Notes: generated by a model from the sequence alone, not told the origin. A DNA stretch of 64,000 bases from Streptomyces tuirus (GCF_014701095.1 NZ_AP023439.1:5754001-5818000); one strand, 5' to 3'; shown: positions 18,622 to 27,419, numbered from the stretch's first letter. Translations and numbers: made by a program.

Positions 18622-19749
18622 ATGCACGACGCGCGCGATGCCAGCCCCTACGACGCCCTGCTCCTGCTCTCGTTCGGCGGCCCGGAAAGCCCGGACGACG
18701 TGGTTCCGTTCCTGGAGAACGTGACGCGTGGGCGAGGCATCCCCAAAGAACGCCTCAAGGAAGTCGGGCAGCACTACTTCCTCTTCGGCGGAGTCAGCCC
18801 GATCAACGACCAGAACCGCGCCCTGCTGGACGCCCTGCGCAAGGACTTCGCCGAGCACGGCCTGGACCTGCCCGTCTACTGGGGCAACCGCAACTGGGCG
18901 CCGTACCTGACGGACACGCTGCGCGAGATGGTCCGCGACGGCCGCCGCCGCATCCTGGTCCTCGCCACCAGCGCCTACGCCTCGTACTCGGGCTGCCGCC
19001 AGTACCGCGAGAACCTCGCCGACGCGCTCGCGGCCCTGGAGGCGGAAGGCCTGGAGCCGCCGAAGATCGACAAGCTCCGGCACTACTTCAACCACCCGGG
19101 CTTCCTGGAGCCCATGATCGACGGGGTGCTCCGCTCCCTCGCCGAACTCCCCGAGGACGTCCGCGACGGAGCGCACCTCGCCTTCTCGACGCACTCGATC
19201 CCGACGGCCTCCGCCGACACCTCCGGCCCCGTCGAGGAGCACGGCGACGGCGGCGCGTACGTGAAGCAGCACCTGGACGTGGCGCAGCAGATCGCCGACG
19301 CCGTGCGGGAGCGCACCGGCGTCGACCACCCCTGGCAGCTCGTCTACCAGTCCCGCTCCGGCGCCCCGCACATCCCGTGGCTGGAGCCCGACATCTGCGA
19401 CCACCTCGACGAGCGGCACGCGGCCGGCGTCCCGGCCGTCGTCATCGCCCCCATCGGCTTCGTCTCCGACCACATGGAGGTCCTCTACGACCTCGACACG
19501 GAGGCCAAGGCCCGGGCGGAGGAGCTCGGCCTGCCGATGCGGCGCTCGGCGACCGTCGGCGCCGACCCCAGGTTCGCCGCCGCGATCCGCGAGCTCGTCA
19601 TGGAGCGTGCCGCCGTCGAGCGCGGCCAGGACGTCACGCCGTGCGCCCTCGGCGCCCTGGGAGCGAGCCACAACGTCTGCCCGGTCGGATGCTGCCCGGC
19701 CCGCGCTCCCCGGCCCGCCGCCGCGGGCGCCGACAGCATCTACGCGTGA
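18622..19749 (+). CDS. hemH: Ferrochelatase (coproporphyrin ferrochelatase)
   Basis: A 375-residue enzyme inserting Fe2+ into the tetrapyrrole at the end of haem synthesis. In Actinobacteria the substrate is normally coproporphyrin III (CpfC). Visible marks are LLLLSFGGPE at the N terminus, the catalytic His segment AFSTHSIPT, YQSRSG and a conserved acidic C-terminal half (IGFVSDHMEVLYDLD). The Cys-rich end (CALGALGASHNVCPVGCCPA) supplies ligands for the [2Fe-2S] cluster seen in actinobacterial ferrochelatases. ATG 18622 starts MHDARDASPYDALLLL. It overlaps the leader of the inositol monophosphatase gene, so the two are co-transcribed. Confidence 0.95.
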   Translation: MHDARDASPYDALLLLSFGGPESPDDVVPFLENVTRGRGIPKERLKEVGQHYFLFGGVSPINDQNRALLDALRKDFAEHGLDLPVYWGNRNWAPYLTDTLREMVRDGRRRILVLATSAYASYSGCRQYRENLADALAALEAEGLEPPKIDKLRHYFNHPGFLEPMIDGVLRSLAELPEDVRDGAHLAFSTHSIPTASADTSGPVEEHGDGGAYVKQHLDVAQQIADAVRERTGVDHPWQLVYQSRSGAPHIPWLEPDICDHLDERHAAGVPAVVIAPIGFVSDHMEVLYDLDTEAKARAEELGLPMRRSATVGADPRFAAAIRELVMERAAVERGQDVTPCALGALGASHNVCPVGCCPARAPRPAAAGADSIYA

Positions 19750-19757
19750 GGAGCCCC

Positions 19758-20573
19758 GTGACCGACCCCCTGCACACGGACCTGCTCGCACTCGCCCAGG
19801 AGGCCGCCCGCCGCGCCGGCGCGCTGCTGCGGGACGGGCGTCCGGCCGACCTCGCGGTCGCCGCGACCAAGTCCAGCCCCATCGACGTCGTCACCGAGAT
19901 GGACATCGCGGCGGAGAAGCTGATCACCGGCCTGATCGCCGAGCGCCGCCCGGACGACGGCATCCTCGGCGAGGAGGGTGCCGCCACGGAGGGCACGAGC
20001 GGCGTCCGCTGGGTGATCGACCCGCTCGACGGCACCGTGAACTACCTGTACGGGCTGCCCACCTGGGCCGTCTCCATCGCCGCCGAGCAGGACGGCGAGA
20101 CCGTCGTCGGAGTGGTCGCGGTCCCGATGCGCGGCGAGACCTTCCACGCCGTGCGCGGCCGGGGCGCCCGGGCCACCGGCGCCTGGGACGGCGAGCGCAC
20201 CCTGGCCTGCCGCCCCGCGCCGCCGCTGGACCACGCACTGGTCTCGACGGGCTTCAACTACGTCGCCGACGTCCGCGCCCACCAGGCGGATGTGGCGCGG
20301 CGGCTGATCCCGCTGCTGCGCGACATCCGGCGTGGTGGCTCGGCAGCGGTCGACCTGTGCGACGTGGCCGCGGGCCGCCTCGACGGCTACTACGAGCGCG
20401 GCCTGCACCCCTGGGACCTCGCCGCGGGGGACCTCATCGCCCGGGAGGCGGGCGCGCTGACCGGTGGGCGCCCCGGAGAGCGCCCGTCCGGCGAGCTGGC
20501 AGTGGCGGGTACCCCCGGCGTCTTCGAGCCCCTCCAGCGCCTCCTGGAGGACTTCGGCGCCTGGCACGACTGA
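19758..20573 (+). CDS. Inositol monophosphatase family protein
   Basis: A 271-residue Mg-dependent phosphatase. Metal-binding motifs are present in order: LGEEGA (Glu), WVIDPLDGTVNY (the DPLDGT signature) and WDLAAGDLIAREAG (the third Asp). Substrates of the family include inositol-1-phosphate, histidinol phosphate and sugar bisphosphates; inositol phosphate fits actinobacteria but is not proven by sequence. GTG at 19758 is preferred because GAGGAG lies at 19748-19753; GTG 19746 overlaps the hemH stop but has no site. Confidence 0.88.
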   Translation: MTDPLHTDLLALAQEAARRAGALLRDGRPADLAVAATKSSPIDVVTEMDIAAEKLITGLIAERRPDDGILGEEGAATEGTSGVRWVIDPLDGTVNYLYGLPTWAVSIAAEQDGETVVGVVAVPMRGETFHAVRGRGARATGAWDGERTLACRPAPPLDHALVSTGFNYVADVRAHQADVARRLIPLLRDIRRGGSAAVDLCDVAAGRLDGYYERGLHPWDLAAGDLIAREAGALTGGRPGERPSGELAVAGTPGVFEPLQRLLEDFGAWHD

Positions 20574-20582
20574 GCAGCGACG

Positions 20583-20625
20583 ACGAAGCGGGCCCCGGCG
20601 CTGGATTCGCCGGGGCCCGCTTCGT
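20583..20625. terminator. Strong bidirectional terminator
   Basis: ACGAAGCGGGCCCCGGCG pairs perfectly with its complement over 18 bp around a 7-nt loop. Each side has a short A/T end, and it sits between the convergent monophosphatase and the 57-residue protein gene. Confidence 0.9.
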
Positions 20626-20634
20626 ACTGCCTGA

Positions 20635-20808
20635 TCAGGCGCTCGTCGCGCTGACCACCACTCCGTGCTCGGCAGCGAGTCGGCGCAGGTCGTCGAGCTC
20701 GCCCTGCTCCACATCGACGAGGAACTCGTCGCCCTCGTCGCGAGCCCGGGACAGATCGGACTCGGTCGCCCTTATGCGCTGCAGAAGTCCTGCGGTGAAT
20801 GCGTCCAT
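20635..20808 (-). CDS. Small conserved hypothetical protein (57 aa)
   Basis: A 57-residue, mostly helical, charged protein (MDAFTAGLLQRIRATESD at the start, VVVSATSA at the end) with heptad-like spacing and no membrane segment. The ATG at 20808 follows GAGGGGG with good spacing, which is why it is preferred over an upstream in-frame start whose extension is Arg/Pro-rich. Similar small ORFs occur beside cutRS in other streptomycetes as I recall. The function is unknown. Confidence 0.65.
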   Translation of the reverse strand: MDAFTAGLLQRIRATESDLSRARDEGDEFLVDVEQGELDDLRRLAAEHGVVVSATSA

Positions 20809-21224
20809 GCTGCGCCCCCTCGTCCTGGGTCGTGGGTCGATGGCACGGGGGTGTGCCGTTCGGAAGGGACGATCACGCCGCATGTGGATGCCCAGCGCCG
20901 CTCGGCCGGGCGGCGACGGTGCCGGACACCCACGCCCGCCCTGCGGAACAGCGGATCGATGCGCACCGCATGGTGGTGCGGCGCCAGCAGAGCGTGATCG
21001 TGGGATGTAAAGCCGTCCTCCCCAAGCTCCCTTCCGTGGAAACCTAACCGGAGGAGAAAATCTCGTATTCCCTCCCGGCGGCAGTGCCTCTCACCCGCCT
21101 TACCTCCGACTTATGGCCGAAAAGGGCAGGATGGAGGGCAACACACCAAGGCACCGTCGAAGACCCCTGCCCACGTGCGCCCGGTGCCGGGCGGCGCGGG
21201 TGGACATGAGGAAGGACCAGGAAC
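20809..21224. other. Gene-free region upstream of cutR
   Basis: A roughly 415-bp divergent gap holds the promoters for the 57-residue gene and for cutRS. A small dyad, CGCACC-N7-GGTGCG, lies near 20960-20980. Open frames in it look like shadows without ribosome binding sites. Confidence 0.4.
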
Positions 21225-21878
21225 GTGCGCGTACTCGTCGTCGAGGACGAGCAACTGCTCGCCGATGCGGTGGCCACCGGACTGCGCCGGGAGGCCATGG
21301 CCGTCGACGTCGTGTACGACGGCGCGGCCGCCCTGGAGCGCATCGGCGTCAACGACTACGACGTGGTCGTCCTCGACCGCGACCTCCCGCTCGTGCACGG
21401 CGACGACGTCTGCCGCAGGATCGTCGAACTGGGCATGCCGACGCGCGTGCTGATGCTGACGGCCTCCGGTGACGTCAGCGACCGGGTCGAGGGACTGGAG
21501 ATCGGTGCCGACGACTACCTGCCCAAGCCGTTCGCCTTCACTGAGCTCATCGCCCGCGTGCGCGCCCTCGGCCGGCGCACCAGCGTGCCGCTGCCGCCCG
21601 TGCTGGAGCGGGCCGGGATCAAGCTCGACCCCAACCGCCGCGAGGTCTTCCGTGACGGCAAGGAGGTCCAGCTCGCCCCCAAGGAGTTCGCGGTCCTGGA
21701 GGTGCTGATGCGCAGCGAGGGCGCCGTCGTCTCGGCGGAGCAGCTCCTGGAGAAGGCCTGGGACGAGAACACCGACCCGTTCACGAACGTCGTGCGCGTG
21801 ACGGTCATGACCCTGCGCCGCAAGCTGGGCGAGCCGCCCGTCATCGTCACCGTCCCCGGCTCCGGCTACCGGATCTGA
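21225..21878 (+). CDS. cutR: OmpR-type response regulator CutR
   Basis: A 217-residue response regulator. The receiver domain has the acidic pocket VVEDEQ, the phosphoacceptor Asp51 in VVVLDRDLP, and the conserved Thr and Lys (LTASGD, YLPKPF). The DNA-binding domain is an OmpR winged helix (LAPKEFAVLEVLM, RVTVMTLRRKLG). GTG 21225 opens MRVLVVEDEQLL and follows a GAAGGA site. It is next to cutS with a 6-nt gap. In S. lividans and S. coelicolor CutRS affects copper phenotype and antibiotic production, and later work in streptomycetes links it to secretion and redox stress outside the membrane. Confidence 0.93.
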   Translation: MRVLVVEDEQLLADAVATGLRREAMAVDVVYDGAAALERIGVNDYDVVVLDRDLPLVHGDDVCRRIVELGMPTRVLMLTASGDVSDRVEGLEIGADDYLPKPFAFTELIARVRALGRRTSVPLPPVLERAGIKLDPNRREVFRDGKEVQLAPKEFAVLEVLMRSEGAVVSAEQLLEKAWDENTDPFTNVVRVTVMTLRRKLGEPPVIVTVPGSGYRI

Positions 21879-21884
21879 TACCCC

Positions 21885-23117
21885 GTGGCAGCGACCCCCG
21901 CGCCCCCGCAGGCGCCTCCCAAGCCCACCTGGGACCCCAGAAGGCCCGTGCCGCCCTTCCCGTGGCTGCGCCCGACCATCCGCATAAGGCTCACGCTGCT
22001 CTACGGCGGCATGTTCCTGATCGCCGGCATCCTGCTGCTGTCGATCATCTACCTGCTGGCCGCGCAGGCCCTGAACGTGGGCAGCGACCTGCCGTTCAAG
22101 ATCGTCGAGGGCAAGGTCACCAGCGACATCTGCAACCTGCCGGACCAGGCGTCGCCCTCCGAGTTCAACAACGCCATGAACGCGTGCGTCAACGAGCAGC
22201 GCCGGCACGCCCTGGACAGCCTGCTCAGCCGTTCGCTGCTGGCGCTGCTGGGCCTGGCGGTCATCGCCTTCGCCTTCGGTTACGCCATGGCCGGGCGGGT
22301 GCTCTCCCCGCTGGGCCGGATCACCCGCACCGCCCGCGCGGTGGCGGGCTCGGACCTCTCCCGCCGCATCGAGCTGGACGGCCCGGACGACGAGCTGAAG
22401 GAGCTGGCCGACACCTTCGACGACATGCTGGAGCGGCTGCAGCGGGCCTTCACCGCCCAGCAGCGCTTCGTCGGCAACGCCTCCCACGAGCTGAGAACGC
22501 CCCTGGCGATCAACCGCACGCTCCTCGAGGTGCACCTGTCCGACCCGAAGGCCCCGATGGAACTCCAGCAGCTCGGCAAGACGCTCCTGGCCACCAACGA
22601 GCGCAGCGAGCAGCTCGTCGAGGGCCTGCTGCTCCTCGCCCGCAGTGACAACCAGATCGTCGAGCGCGGACCGGTGGATCTCGCCGAGGTCGCCGAGCAG
22701 GCCGTCGACCAGGTGCACGGCGAGGCCGAGAGCAAGGGCGTGGTGATCCGGGGCGAGCAGAAGCCGGCGGTCGTCCAGGGCAACGGCGTGCTGCTGGAGC
22801 GGATCGCGCTCAACCTGGTGCAGAACGCCGTGCGCTACAACATCACCGAGGACGGCTGGGTCGAGGTCACCACCGACGTCCAGCACGGGCAGGCGGTCCT
22901 GGTCGTGTCCAACACGGGCCCGGTCGTGCCGGCGTACGAGATCGACAATCTCTTCGAGCCGTTCCGGCGGCTGCGCACCGAGCGGACGGGCAGCGACAAG
23001 GGCGTCGGGCTCGGGCTCTCCATCGTCCGGTCCGTGGCCCGGGCGCACGGCGGGCACATCTACGCCCAGCCGCGTGAGGGAGGTGGACTCGTCATGCGCG
23101 TCACGCTGCCGATCTGA
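21885..23117 (+). CDS. cutS: Sensor histidine kinase CutS
   Basis: A 410-residue membrane kinase. TM1 (about 36-62) and TM2 (about 112-136) enclose an extracytoplasmic loop of about 50 residues with two cysteines (SDICNLPDQ and NACVNEQ), consistent with a disulfide-based sensor. HAMP follows (about 137-195), then HisKA with GNASHELRTPLAI (phosphoacceptor His) and an HATPase domain with NLVQNAVRYN and GVGLGLSIV. GTG at 21885 is the only start near the cutR stop. A hairpin at 23262-23288 ends the operon. Confidence 0.93.
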   Translation: MAATPAPPQAPPKPTWDPRRPVPPFPWLRPTIRIRLTLLYGGMFLIAGILLLSIIYLLAAQALNVGSDLPFKIVEGKVTSDICNLPDQASPSEFNNAMNACVNEQRRHALDSLLSRSLLALLGLAVIAFAFGYAMAGRVLSPLGRITRTARAVAGSDLSRRIELDGPDDELKELADTFDDMLERLQRAFTAQQRFVGNASHELRTPLAINRTLLEVHLSDPKAPMELQQLGKTLLATNERSEQLVEGLLLLARSDNQIVERGPVDLAEVAEQAVDQVHGEAESKGVVIRGEQKPAVVQGNGVLLERIALNLVQNAVRYNITEDGWVEVTTDVQHGQAVLVVSNTGPVVPAYEIDNLFEPFRRLRTERTGSDKGVGLGLSIVRSVARAHGGHIYAQPREGGGLVMRVTLPI

Positions 23118-23201
23118 GATCATGTCGCCGATCAACTCGGCGGCAAACGGGGATGTTCGCTTTGCGCGGAATTTCTGAGGCTGCACCGCGCGCGCACCGT
23201 G

Positions 23202-23215
23202 TGTGATCGATCACA
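23202..23215. promoter_or_regulatory. Crp-like palindrome
   Basis: TGTGATCGATCACA is a perfect 14-bp palindrome with the GTG-N6-CAC pattern recognised by actinobacterial Crp proteins. It lies 85 nt after cutS and about 310 nt before the DUF4193 gene, so the target promoter is uncertain. Confidence 0.5.
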
Positions 23216-23261
23216 GGGACGCCTTTCCGGCCATCTACTCTCCGTGATCATGCACGCTGTC

Positions 23262-23288
23262 GGAAAGCCGGGAAAATCCCGGTTTTCG
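23262..23288 (+). terminator. Terminator-like hairpin after cutS
   Basis: GAAAGCCGGGA pairs with TCCCGGTTTTC around a 3-nt AAA loop and is followed by G/T-rich sequence. It lies about 145 nt beyond the cutS stop. Confidence 0.6.
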
Positions 23289-23523
23289 GGGGTCTTGATC
23301 ACGGGAAGTACAGGGTGAGACGCCTTTGGCGTGCAGCATTCGGACCGTGTACGGTCCCCATCGCCATCCAAGCCGATCACTCGTCAGGAGTCCGGTTGGG
23401 TGTCGATTGAGTAACAGACCTTGATGTGAGGCAAAATCTCCGCCTCAGGTCGGGCACAAGTCCGGCCTCTCACGCGTTACGTGCGCTGAAGACACCGCAG
23501 ACACCCAGAGGGGGAGAGCGACC

Positions 23524-23820
23524 ATGGCCACCGATTACGACACTCCACGCAAGACCGACGACGACGTCGACTCGGACAGCCTCGAAGAGCTGAAGGCTCG
23601 GAGGAACGACAAGTCGGCCTCCGCCGTGGACGTCGACGAGTTCGAGGCGGCAGAAGGCCTCGAGCTGCCCGGAGCCGACCTCTCGAACGAGGAGCTGGCC
23701 GTCCGGGTGCTCCCGAAGCAGCAGGACGAGTTCACCTGCATGAGCTGCTTCCTGGTTCACCACCGCAGCCAGCTGGCCCGCGAGAAGAACGGTCAGCCGA
23801 TCTGCCGCGACTGCGACTGA
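23524..23820 (+). CDS. DUF4193 family zinc-ribbon protein
   Basis: A 98-residue acidic protein (MATDYDTPRKTDDDVD at the start) with a C-terminal zinc ribbon: CMSCF near residue 73 and CRDCD at the very end. The family is nearly universal in Actinobacteria, where small acidic zinc-ribbon proteins may contact transcription or translation machinery; no function is established to my knowledge. ATG 23524 has GAGGGGGAGAG upstream. The long dyad-rich leader suggests control. Confidence 0.85.
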   Translation: MATDYDTPRKTDDDVDSDSLEELKARRNDKSASAVDVDEFEAAEGLELPGADLSNEELAVRVLPKQQDEFTCMSCFLVHHRSQLAREKNGQPICRDCD

Positions 23821-23833
23821 GGACGGGTCGGCC

Positions 23834-24784
23834 GTGACCGGCTCGACCCCTCCCTGGAAGCGCCGCTTCTCCAAGCGGAAAGCGGACGAAGGGCCGGTGG
23901 ACGGCCCGCGGTACGGCGCGCGTGACGACGAGCGAGGCTCCACCGGTACAGGGGCGGCCTCGCTCGAACCGGCAGGCCGGGGTGACCTCCCGGCGTCCGT
24001 GGACGTCCCCGCACCCGTCGCGAGACGGCGGGCGGGGGCGATCCGGGAGCGGGCCAGGGAAGGCGCCCGCAAGGGCGGCGACCGGGCCCGGGCCGGACTC
24101 GCCTATCTCGCCGACCGCATCATCGAGCTGGCCCCGCGCGTGCCCGTACGGGACCTGGCGACGCTGCGCAGACAGTTCCCGGGCCTCGGACCCGAGGAGC
24201 TCGCGGACAAGCTCGTGGCAGGCGCCGCGCACGCGACGGCCACGGTCGGAGCCGGTGTCGGCGCGGCCGCGATGCTCCCCGTGCCCCCGGCGATGCCGAC
24301 GGAACTGGCCGCCGAGGTCACCGGCGTCGCGGCGATCGAGCTGAAGCTGATCGCCGAACTCCACGAGGTGTACGGCGTACGGCCGCCCGGCAACCTCAAA
24401 CAGCGCAGCACCGCGTACCTCGACTCCTGGTCGGGGGAGCGCGGGATCGACGCGACCAAGCCGTCGACGCTCAGCGTGGCGCTGAACAGCCGCATGAAGC
24501 GCGAACTGCGCCAGCGGATCATGAAGCGCATGGTCCGCGGCATGCCGAACCTGATGCCGTTCCTGGTGGGCGCCGCCGTGGGAGCGGTCATGAACCGCGG
24601 CGAGACGAGAAAGCTCGCCGGCCGGATCCGCCGGGACCTGCGCAAGATCCAGGTGCCCTGGGAGGCCCTCGAGGCGCTCCCCGCCCTGGAACGTCCGGCG
24701 GACGCCCTGGAGATGGGCGAGATCACCGAAGACCCCCTGGGCCGCCACGAAGGTCACCGGCCCGACGGCGGACACGGCGGGTAG
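23834..24784 (+). CDS. Conserved hypothetical protein, possibly EcsC-like
   Basis: A 316-residue protein. The first 75 residues are Arg/Gly/Pro-rich and probably disordered. The rest is helical, with an Ala/Val-rich hydrophobic stretch (GAGVGAAAMLPVPPAMPTELAAEV) and another near 245-262 (MPFLVGAAVGAVMNRG). The pattern of glycine/proline-rich helices resembles EcsC-family proteins, but I call this only as a resemblance. GTG at 23834 is 13 nt after the DUF4193 stop, so the two are probably one operon. Confidence 0.7.
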   Translation: MTGSTPPWKRRFSKRKADEGPVDGPRYGARDDERGSTGTGAASLEPAGRGDLPASVDVPAPVARRRAGAIRERAREGARKGGDRARAGLAYLADRIIELAPRVPVRDLATLRRQFPGLGPEELADKLVAGAAHATATVGAGVGAAAMLPVPPAMPTELAAEVTGVAAIELKLIAELHEVYGVRPPGNLKQRSTAYLDSWSGERGIDATKPSTLSVALNSRMKRELRQRIMKRMVRGMPNLMPFLVGAAVGAVMNRGETRKLAGRIRRDLRKIQVPWEALEALPALERPADALEMGEITEDPLGRHEGHRPDGGHGG

Positions 24785-24877
24785 CGCGGCGACGACGGAC
24801 CCGCCGGCAGTACGGCGACGGGCGCTGAGACCTGCCGTCCGTCGCACGGCGGCCGGGTGACATCCCGCGCGGGTGTG

Positions 24878-25336
24878 CTACGCCGGTGTCTGCGTCCGCA
24901 GCGCCTGCGCCAGTCGCTCCGGCTCGCGCGTGGACAGGTACAGATACGGCGTCGGGTCCTGCGGGTCCGTGACCTCCACGCGCAGGGCCGTGGGGATGTA
25001 CGCGCGCAGCAGGAGGAAGGCGCGCGGATCGGCCTTGTGGGTGCGCCAGGCACGGGCCTCCTCCGCGTCCAGCACCTCCGCCTCGCCCAGCGCCATCAGC
25101 GGGATCTTGGCCTCGCCCGCGATCAGAGAGTCCCCGACCACCCGGATGCGGACCGAGCCGTAGGAACTCGCGGCGACGGCCGCGACCGCGGTGCCCCCGG
25201 CGAGGCCGCCGAGCATCGGCAGCGTGCCGAACGGGAGCAGGACCAGGGCCATCGAGACGCCCACGAGGAACGAGATCAGCCACCAGGTCCGCGGGGCGGT
25301 GAGGCGTTCTTCGTACGGGGCGGCGGAGAGCTGCAT
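24878..25336 (-). CDS. DUF3093 family membrane protein
   Basis: A 152-residue protein with two adjacent membrane helices (about 18-58; WWLISFLVGVSMALVLLPFG) and a cytoplasmic beta-rich, PH-like domain. The order fits DUF3093. The family sits next to dut throughout Actinobacteria, here divergent from a thioesterase and dut; its function is unknown. ATG 25336 opens MQLSAAPYEERLTAPRTWW. Confidence 0.82.
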   Translation of the reverse strand: MQLSAAPYEERLTAPRTWWLISFLVGVSMALVLLPFGTLPMLGGLAGGTAVAAVAASSYGSVRIRVVGDSLIAGEAKIPLMALGEAEVLDAEEARAWRTHKADPRAFLLLRAYIPTALRVEVTDPQDPTPYLYLSTREPERLAQALRTQTPA

Positions 25337-25394
25337 GAGGCCAAGCTTGACACGGTGTCGGGAAGGGGCCGACGCGCGGGTAAGGTCTCCGCCT

Positions 25395-25979
25395 GTGAGT
25401 GGTACTTCCGCAGCTCTTCAGCCTCCGGCCGACGCCGTGCAACCGGTGCGACACCCGGACGCACCCGCGCCCGGCGAGCTCCTCGGCGCGCACTACGGCC
25501 AGTGCTTCGGCTGTGGCGGCGAGCAGCCGCACGGGCTGCACCTGGAGGCCCGGGCCGGCGAGGGCGTGTCGCTCACCGCCGAGTTCACCGTGCAGCCCGC
25601 CCATCAGGGCGCCCCGGGCCTCGCGCACGGTGGCGTGCTGACCTCCGCCCTGGACGAGACCCTCGGCTCGCTGAACTGGCTGCTGCGCACGATCGCGGTG
25701 ACCGGGCGGCTGGAGACCGACTTCGTACGGCCCGTGCCCGTCGGCACCACGCTGTACCTGGAGGCGGAGGTGACGGCGGTCGCCGGGCGGAAGATCTACT
25801 CCAGCGCGACCGGACGCGTCGGCGGCCCCGACGGGCCCGTCGCGGTGCGCGCGGACGCGCTCTTCATCGAGGTGAAGGTCGACCACTTCGTCGACCACGG
25901 CCGCCAGGAGGAGATCCAGGCCGCCATGAGCGACCCGGACCAGGTCCGGCGCGCTCGCGCCTTCGAGGTGAACCCGTGA
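25395..25979 (+). CDS. PaaI-type hot-dog thioesterase
   Basis: A 194-residue hot-dog fold protein. HYGQCFGCGGEQPHGLHLE and the motif HQGAPGLAHGGVLTSALDETLG (HGG with a catalytic Asp/Glu) identify the PaaI/4HBT group, which hydrolyses acyl- or aryl-CoA thioesters. GTG 25395 is the start closest to the DUF3093 promoter gap. The stop overlaps a GTG in the dut frame, which makes a shared transcript with dut likely. Confidence 0.83.
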   Translation: MSGTSAALQPPADAVQPVRHPDAPAPGELLGAHYGQCFGCGGEQPHGLHLEARAGEGVSLTAEFTVQPAHQGAPGLAHGGVLTSALDETLGSLNWLLRTIAVTGRLETDFVRPVPVGTTLYLEAEVTAVAGRKIYSSATGRVGGPDGPVAVRADALFIEVKVDHFVDHGRQEEIQAAMSDPDQVRRARAFEVNP

Positions 25980-26095
25980 GCCCGATCGGACGCGTGAGCG
26001 CCACCGGTCCCATCGGGCCCGACAGCACCACGAGCGTCGGCAGCACCACCAGCCCCGACGGCGGCATCACCAGCCCCGTGAGCCCCGAGAACCCC

Positions 26096-26665
26096 ATGAC
26101 TCCCACGAGCCCCGCGAGCAGGCCGCCGCTGGACGTGCTGATCCGGCGAGTCGATCCGGACGTACCGCTTCCGTCGTATGCGCAGCCCGGTGACGCCGGA
26201 GCCGATCTGCGCACCACCGAGGCGTGCCAACTGGAGCCGGGCGAGCGGGCCGTGCTGCCCACGGGAGTGTCTGTGGCGCTGCCGGAGGGGTACGCGGCCT
26301 TCGTGCACCCGCGGTCCGGCCTGGCCGCCCGCTGCGGCGTCGCCCTGGTGAATGCCCCGGGGACGGTTGATGCCGGGTACCGTGGGGAGATCAAGGTGAT
26401 CGTGGTGAATCTCGACCCGCGCGAGGCCGTGCGGTTCGAGCGCTTCGACCGGATTGCCCAACTGGTAGTCCAGCAGGTCGAGAAGGTTCGCTTCCAAGAG
26501 GTGGCAAAACTTCCCGACTCGGCGCGGGCCGAGGGGGGCTTCGGATCCACCGGAGGCCATGCGGCGGTGGACGGGACGAGCGGCACAAGCGGTCAGGCCG
26601 CCATGGGCGGTCAGGCGGGTGGGAATCGATACGCTTCGGTCGTATCCGACCGGGAAGGACAGTGA
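26096..26665 (+). CDS. dut: dUTP diphosphatase
   Basis: A 189-residue trimeric dUTPase that keeps uracil out of DNA and makes dUMP. All five motifs are present: PGDAGADLRT, PRSGLA, NAPGTVDAGYRGEI (catalytic Asp), RFDRIAQLVV and RAEGGFGSTGGH. The tail beyond motif V is Gly/Ser-rich. The start is uncertain: ATG 26096 leaves a normal-length protein but has no clear ribosome binding site. The frame is open back to GTG 25976, which overlaps the upstream stop and would add 40 residues of Thr/Ser/Pro/Gly repeats. Confidence 0.92.
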   Translation: MTPTSPASRPPLDVLIRRVDPDVPLPSYAQPGDAGADLRTTEACQLEPGERAVLPTGVSVALPEGYAAFVHPRSGLAARCGVALVNAPGTVDAGYRGEIKVIVVNLDPREAVRFERFDRIAQLVVQQVEKVRFQEVAKLPDSARAEGGFGSTGGHAAVDGTSGTSGQAAMGGQAGGNRYASVVSDREGQ

Positions 26666-26666
26666 C

Positions 26667-27419
26667 GTGTTCGGACGTCGCAAGAAGAGGGATGCCGCCG
26701 AGGACGCGGCCGGCGAGGCCGAGCAGGTCGTCGACGGTGTCGACACTGAGGCGGACGAAGAGCGCGAGCGCCTGAGGCTCGAGCCCGCGCCGCGCCCCGA
26801 CGGACCCTGGGACGCCTCGGAGGTCCGTGACCCGGGCGAGGGCCGGGTCGACCTGGGCGGCCTGTTCGTGCCGGGCGTCGACGGCATGGAGCTCAGGGTC
26901 GAGGTCGCGGGCGACGCGATCGTCGCGGCCACGGTCGTGCTGCGCGACAGTGCCATCCAGCTCCAGGGCTTCGCCGCCCCCAAGCGCGAGGGCATCTGGG
27001 GCGAGGTGCGCGAGGAGATCGGCACCGGCATCACCCAGCAGGGCGGCATTGTCGACGAGGTCGAGGGGCCGCTGGGCTGGGAGCTGCGCGCCCAGGTGCC
27101 CGTACAGCTGCCGGACGGCACCGGCGGCTTCCAGGTCGTGCGGTTCGTCGGTGTGGACGGCCCCCGCTGGTTCCTGCGCGGGGTCATCTCGGGCCAGGGC
27201 GCGGTGCAGCCGCAGGCCGCCGGGCTGCTCGAGCAGATCTTCCGGGACACGGTCGTGGTCCGCGGCGAGGGCCCCATGGCGCCCCGCGACCCGATCGTCC
27301 TGAAGCTGCCGAACGACGCCCAGATGGTCCCCGAGGGCGTCCAGCAGGAAGAGGGCTCCCGTTTCGCCGGCGGAATGGGCCAGCTCCAGCGCGGACCGGA
27401 GATCACCGAGGTCCGCTGA
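26667..27419 (+). CDS. DUF3710 domain protein
   Basis: A 250-residue soluble protein. A charged N terminus (MFGRRKKRDAAEDAAGE) precedes an all-beta core with LPDGTGGFQVVRFVGVDGPRWFLRG. DUF3710 genes follow dut in most actinobacteria and no function is known. GTG 26667 follows GGAAGGACAG at 26653-26662, 1 nt after the dut stop, so it is the last gene of the dut operon. A terminator follows. Confidence 0.85.
   Translation: MFGRRKKRDAAEDAAGEAEQVVDGVDTEADEERERLRLEPAPRPDGPWDASEVRDPGEGRVDLGGLFVPGVDGMELRVEVAGDAIVAATVVLRDSAIQLQGFAAPKREGIWGEVREEIGTGITQQGGIVDEVEGPLGWELRAQVPVQLPDGTGGFQVVRFVGVDGPRWFLRGVISGQGAVQPQAAGLLEQIFRDTVVVRGEGPMAPRDPIVLKLPNDAQMVPEGVQQEEGSRFAGGMGQLQRGPEITEVR

Larger units (their letters stand above)
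23118..23523. other. Gene-free region between cutS and the DUF4193 gene
   Basis: A 406-bp gap. It contains a Crp-like palindrome (23202-23215), a terminator-like hairpin (23262-23288), a second palindrome GGACCGT-GT-ACGGTCC (23342-23357) and a dyad TGAGGC-N9-GCCTCA (23427-23447). No coding frame with a ribosome binding site was seen until GGGGGAGAG just before 23524. The many dyads suggest a regulated, stable transcript for the downstream gene. Confidence 0.6.
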
